Source: Syncephalastrum monosporum B8922
Taxonomy: Eukaryota > Mucoromycota > Mucoromycetes > Mucorales > Syncephalastraceae
Reading direction: 5' to 3'
Assembly (NCBI GenBank): GCA_000697355.1
Contig: JNEN01001265.1
Coordinates: forward strand, 1 to 64,000
Length of the DNA: 64,000 nt
Of this stretch, positions 62,274 to 64,000 are shown piece after piece. The position numbers and the translations under genes were made by a program. Under the pieces are notes generated by a model that did not search any database, had not been told where the DNA came from, and saw only the letters and a program-made list of their open reading frames with translations. Within the stretch, counting starts at the first letter, position 1, and the number at the start of each line of letters is the position of its first letter.

Positions 62274-64000
62274 CTAAATCTGGCGCCATTGGTCGCCCGC
62301 TGCGGCCACGAGCTTGTTGAAGCAGTCGTCGCGTTTAATCACATTATCGAAATGGAGCTCGTCGCCATCGGCGGTCGTCACATCTAACCCGTTCGTGTGC
62401 CAGACGAGGACGTCGATGCTCTTGGTCTTTTTTACGCCCACGATGTCTTGCCATAAATAGTACACCAGGACACGCCCACCTGTCACGCGCGACGTACGGA
62501 ATTGGAAACCGGTCGAGGTCAAGATGATCCGGCCTGGAATGCTGCCCTTGTAGACACACCCATACACTATAGTGGAGCCTTTAGCTGAGCCCGATAGATC
62601 ACCCTTGAGCCTTACTGTCATACACCTCTCCGTCGTTATCATCACGTGCACTTTGTCTCAAGTCGCGGCTAGATTTACGTTCAAACAGGTTGGACGCACT
62701 CCCCGCCGCCTCGCGCAGGCTCCTTCGACCTGTTGAAGACGCCGTGCTATTTGTATCCGTATCATCTTTCTGTGTAGTGGCGTGGTTGAACCGTTCGTCC
62801 AGAGCCTGCTTGATGCTACCTGCAGCAGCACCCGCCACCATGACGGCCAGCGTCGCGGCGGTGGAAGTCGCTTTCCCACTCTCAGGCTGAAACTCGCTGT
62901 TGTTGCTGTGAACACTGCCCGTCGGTGACTTGGGCTCTGGATTCATCTCCGGCATCGACTTGCGGAAGTGGTGGCGGTGGTGGCGCCGTTCTTCGGGTTC
63001 AGCCGTCCCGTCTTGGCGGCGTAGGCGGATGACCTCCATCGCATACTCAGTATCATTAGGTACGCCCCACAGAAGCCAGTCGATCACGTTGAACACGCGG
63101 CGATATCGCGGGTAATGTGAGCGAAGAGCCTGCAGGACAAAGAACTCGAAGCCAATATACAGGAAAACAAGCCTGGTTGTATACCGTAGTGGTAGGAACG
63201 TCGAGAACAACGCTGTCACGCTCAGAACGAGTAATAGCAGGCGGGTCTGTCTTGGCCGTTTCCACGTAACGAGGCTAAACGGATTCTCAGTTAGTGTGTA
63301 TCCATAAAAAGGCATAAGACGGGAACTTACTTTTTGAAACGTTCCAGTCGGTCCACCAGGTCGATCAGCTAAATACAGGCCGTGCGTGTGTTGGCTCCCT
63401 ATCACCCGGTGCCTTTCTCTTTTTCTTTCTGTACATACCATCAGCTGGCCAGTAGGCCCATATCTCGACTTGATGTCCGAGCGCCAGTCGTTCATGGACT
63501 TCTCTTTCAAGACGCTAAAGCCATAGTACGGCTGTTCGATGGCATCGCTTCGCAGCTTCTTCCAGAACTTGAGGTTCTTGCCGCCTTCCTCTGACGTGGC
63601 CGAGAGCGCATCGATCGAGTCATCCGACATGTTGCTCGCCAGGGCCTCGACACCGAACTGGGCAAACAGCTCGAGACGCACCGAGACAATGTAGCCGATG
63701 AAGGCGACCAAGCAAAAGGCAGGTATGAGATCATAGGTCCAAAGGAGCATGTAGGCCTTGAACGAAGAAGAGACTATCAGCACGATGATTTGTTTGTCAC
63801 TCAGACACGTACCAATAGAATAGCGCCTGTCAGCCACCTGTTCTCCCACCGGTAGATGCGTCGTACGCGTAGCGCAGGTTCTTTGAAGGGCAGCACCATC
63901 GTGTACAGGCGATCGACGCCGCTTTTGATGATGTTGAGCGAAAACGGCTCGAGACTGTCATCAATGCGGCTGCTCGCAAAGGAGTTGAGGATATACTGCA
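62274..64000 (-). CDS. GRAMD4-like GRAM-domain membrane protein (5' end outside window)
   Basis: The reading frame enters from beyond position 64000 and ends at 62274, so the N-terminus is missing. At least five exons are visible. In order: SLEPFSLNIIKSGVDRLYTM, a membrane-associated hairpin (AYMLLWTYDLIPAFCLVAFI), an amphipathic region with EQPYYGFSVLKEKSMNDWRS, two further spans (LLLLVLSVTALFSTFLPL and LVFLYIGFEFFVLQAL), WLLWGVPNDTEYAMEVIRLR, then a disordered His/Ser-rich linker. The C-terminal GRAM domain reads YGCVYKGSIPGRIILTSTGF with VWHTNGLDVTTADGDELHF. The layout matches GRAMD4-type proteins, which sit at ER and mitochondrial membranes. A role in lipid contact sites is an inference. 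All visible introns are canonical and in frame. Confidence 0.82.

Overview
The window is nuclear DNA of a filamentous fungus. The genes are split by many short introns (about 45 to 160 bases, GTAAGT/GTATGT donors, TAG/CAG acceptors). They encode fungal proteins such as squalene epoxidase, Pex11, an Adp1-type ABC transporter, a Zn2Cys6 factor, a Yap-like bZIP, an Nrg1-like C2H2 factor and fungal MFS carriers. A SNAPC3 homologue together with Gln/Pro/His-rich regulators suggests an early-diverging lineage, perhaps Mucoromycota. That placement is inference. There are no bacterial operons, and every gene appears to have its own promoter.

Layout. 1-1.9 kb holds mobile-element debris: one copy of a dispersed repeat and a broken Tc1/mariner transposase. 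1.9-10 kb holds SNAPC3 (-), the PP2A catalytic subunit (+), a small mitochondrial-type protein (+), a poorly resolved minus-strand locus and ribosomal protein uL1 (+). 10.9-22.3 kb holds a DHA2 MFS carrier, PEX11 (-), a sphingosine/diacylglycerol-type lipid kinase, a large coiled-coil protein and a DHA1 MFS carrier. 22.3-25.6 kb has no gene I recognise but holds a second copy of the dispersed repeat. 25.6-34.9 kb is dense: AEC carrier (-), DIPP-type Nudix hydrolase (+), ADP1-like ABC transporter (-), CBS-domain protein (+) and ATP12 (-), in alternating divergent and convergent pairs. 36-42.6 kb holds a secreted disordered protein, a peroxiredoxin-like gene without a recognisable catalytic cysteine, a sugar transporter and a thaumatin-like protein. 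43-55.5 kb is rich in regulators: Zn2Cys6, bZIP and C2H2 factors, with an RNase III-like mitoribosomal protein and an unknown protein between them. 58-64 kb holds ERG1, a duplicated small secreted protein, a MITE, an LYR protein and a GRAM-domain membrane protein that runs off the end.

Functional themes are ordinary housekeeping (translation, ATP synthase assembly, ergosterol, peroxisome proliferation, signalling), transport and a small secretome. I found no new multi-gene system. The most unusual observations are the dispersed repeat family, the MITE, the apparently non-catalytic peroxiredoxin, the frameshift in the mitoribosomal gene, an 8-base microexon and the repeat-built secreted protein.
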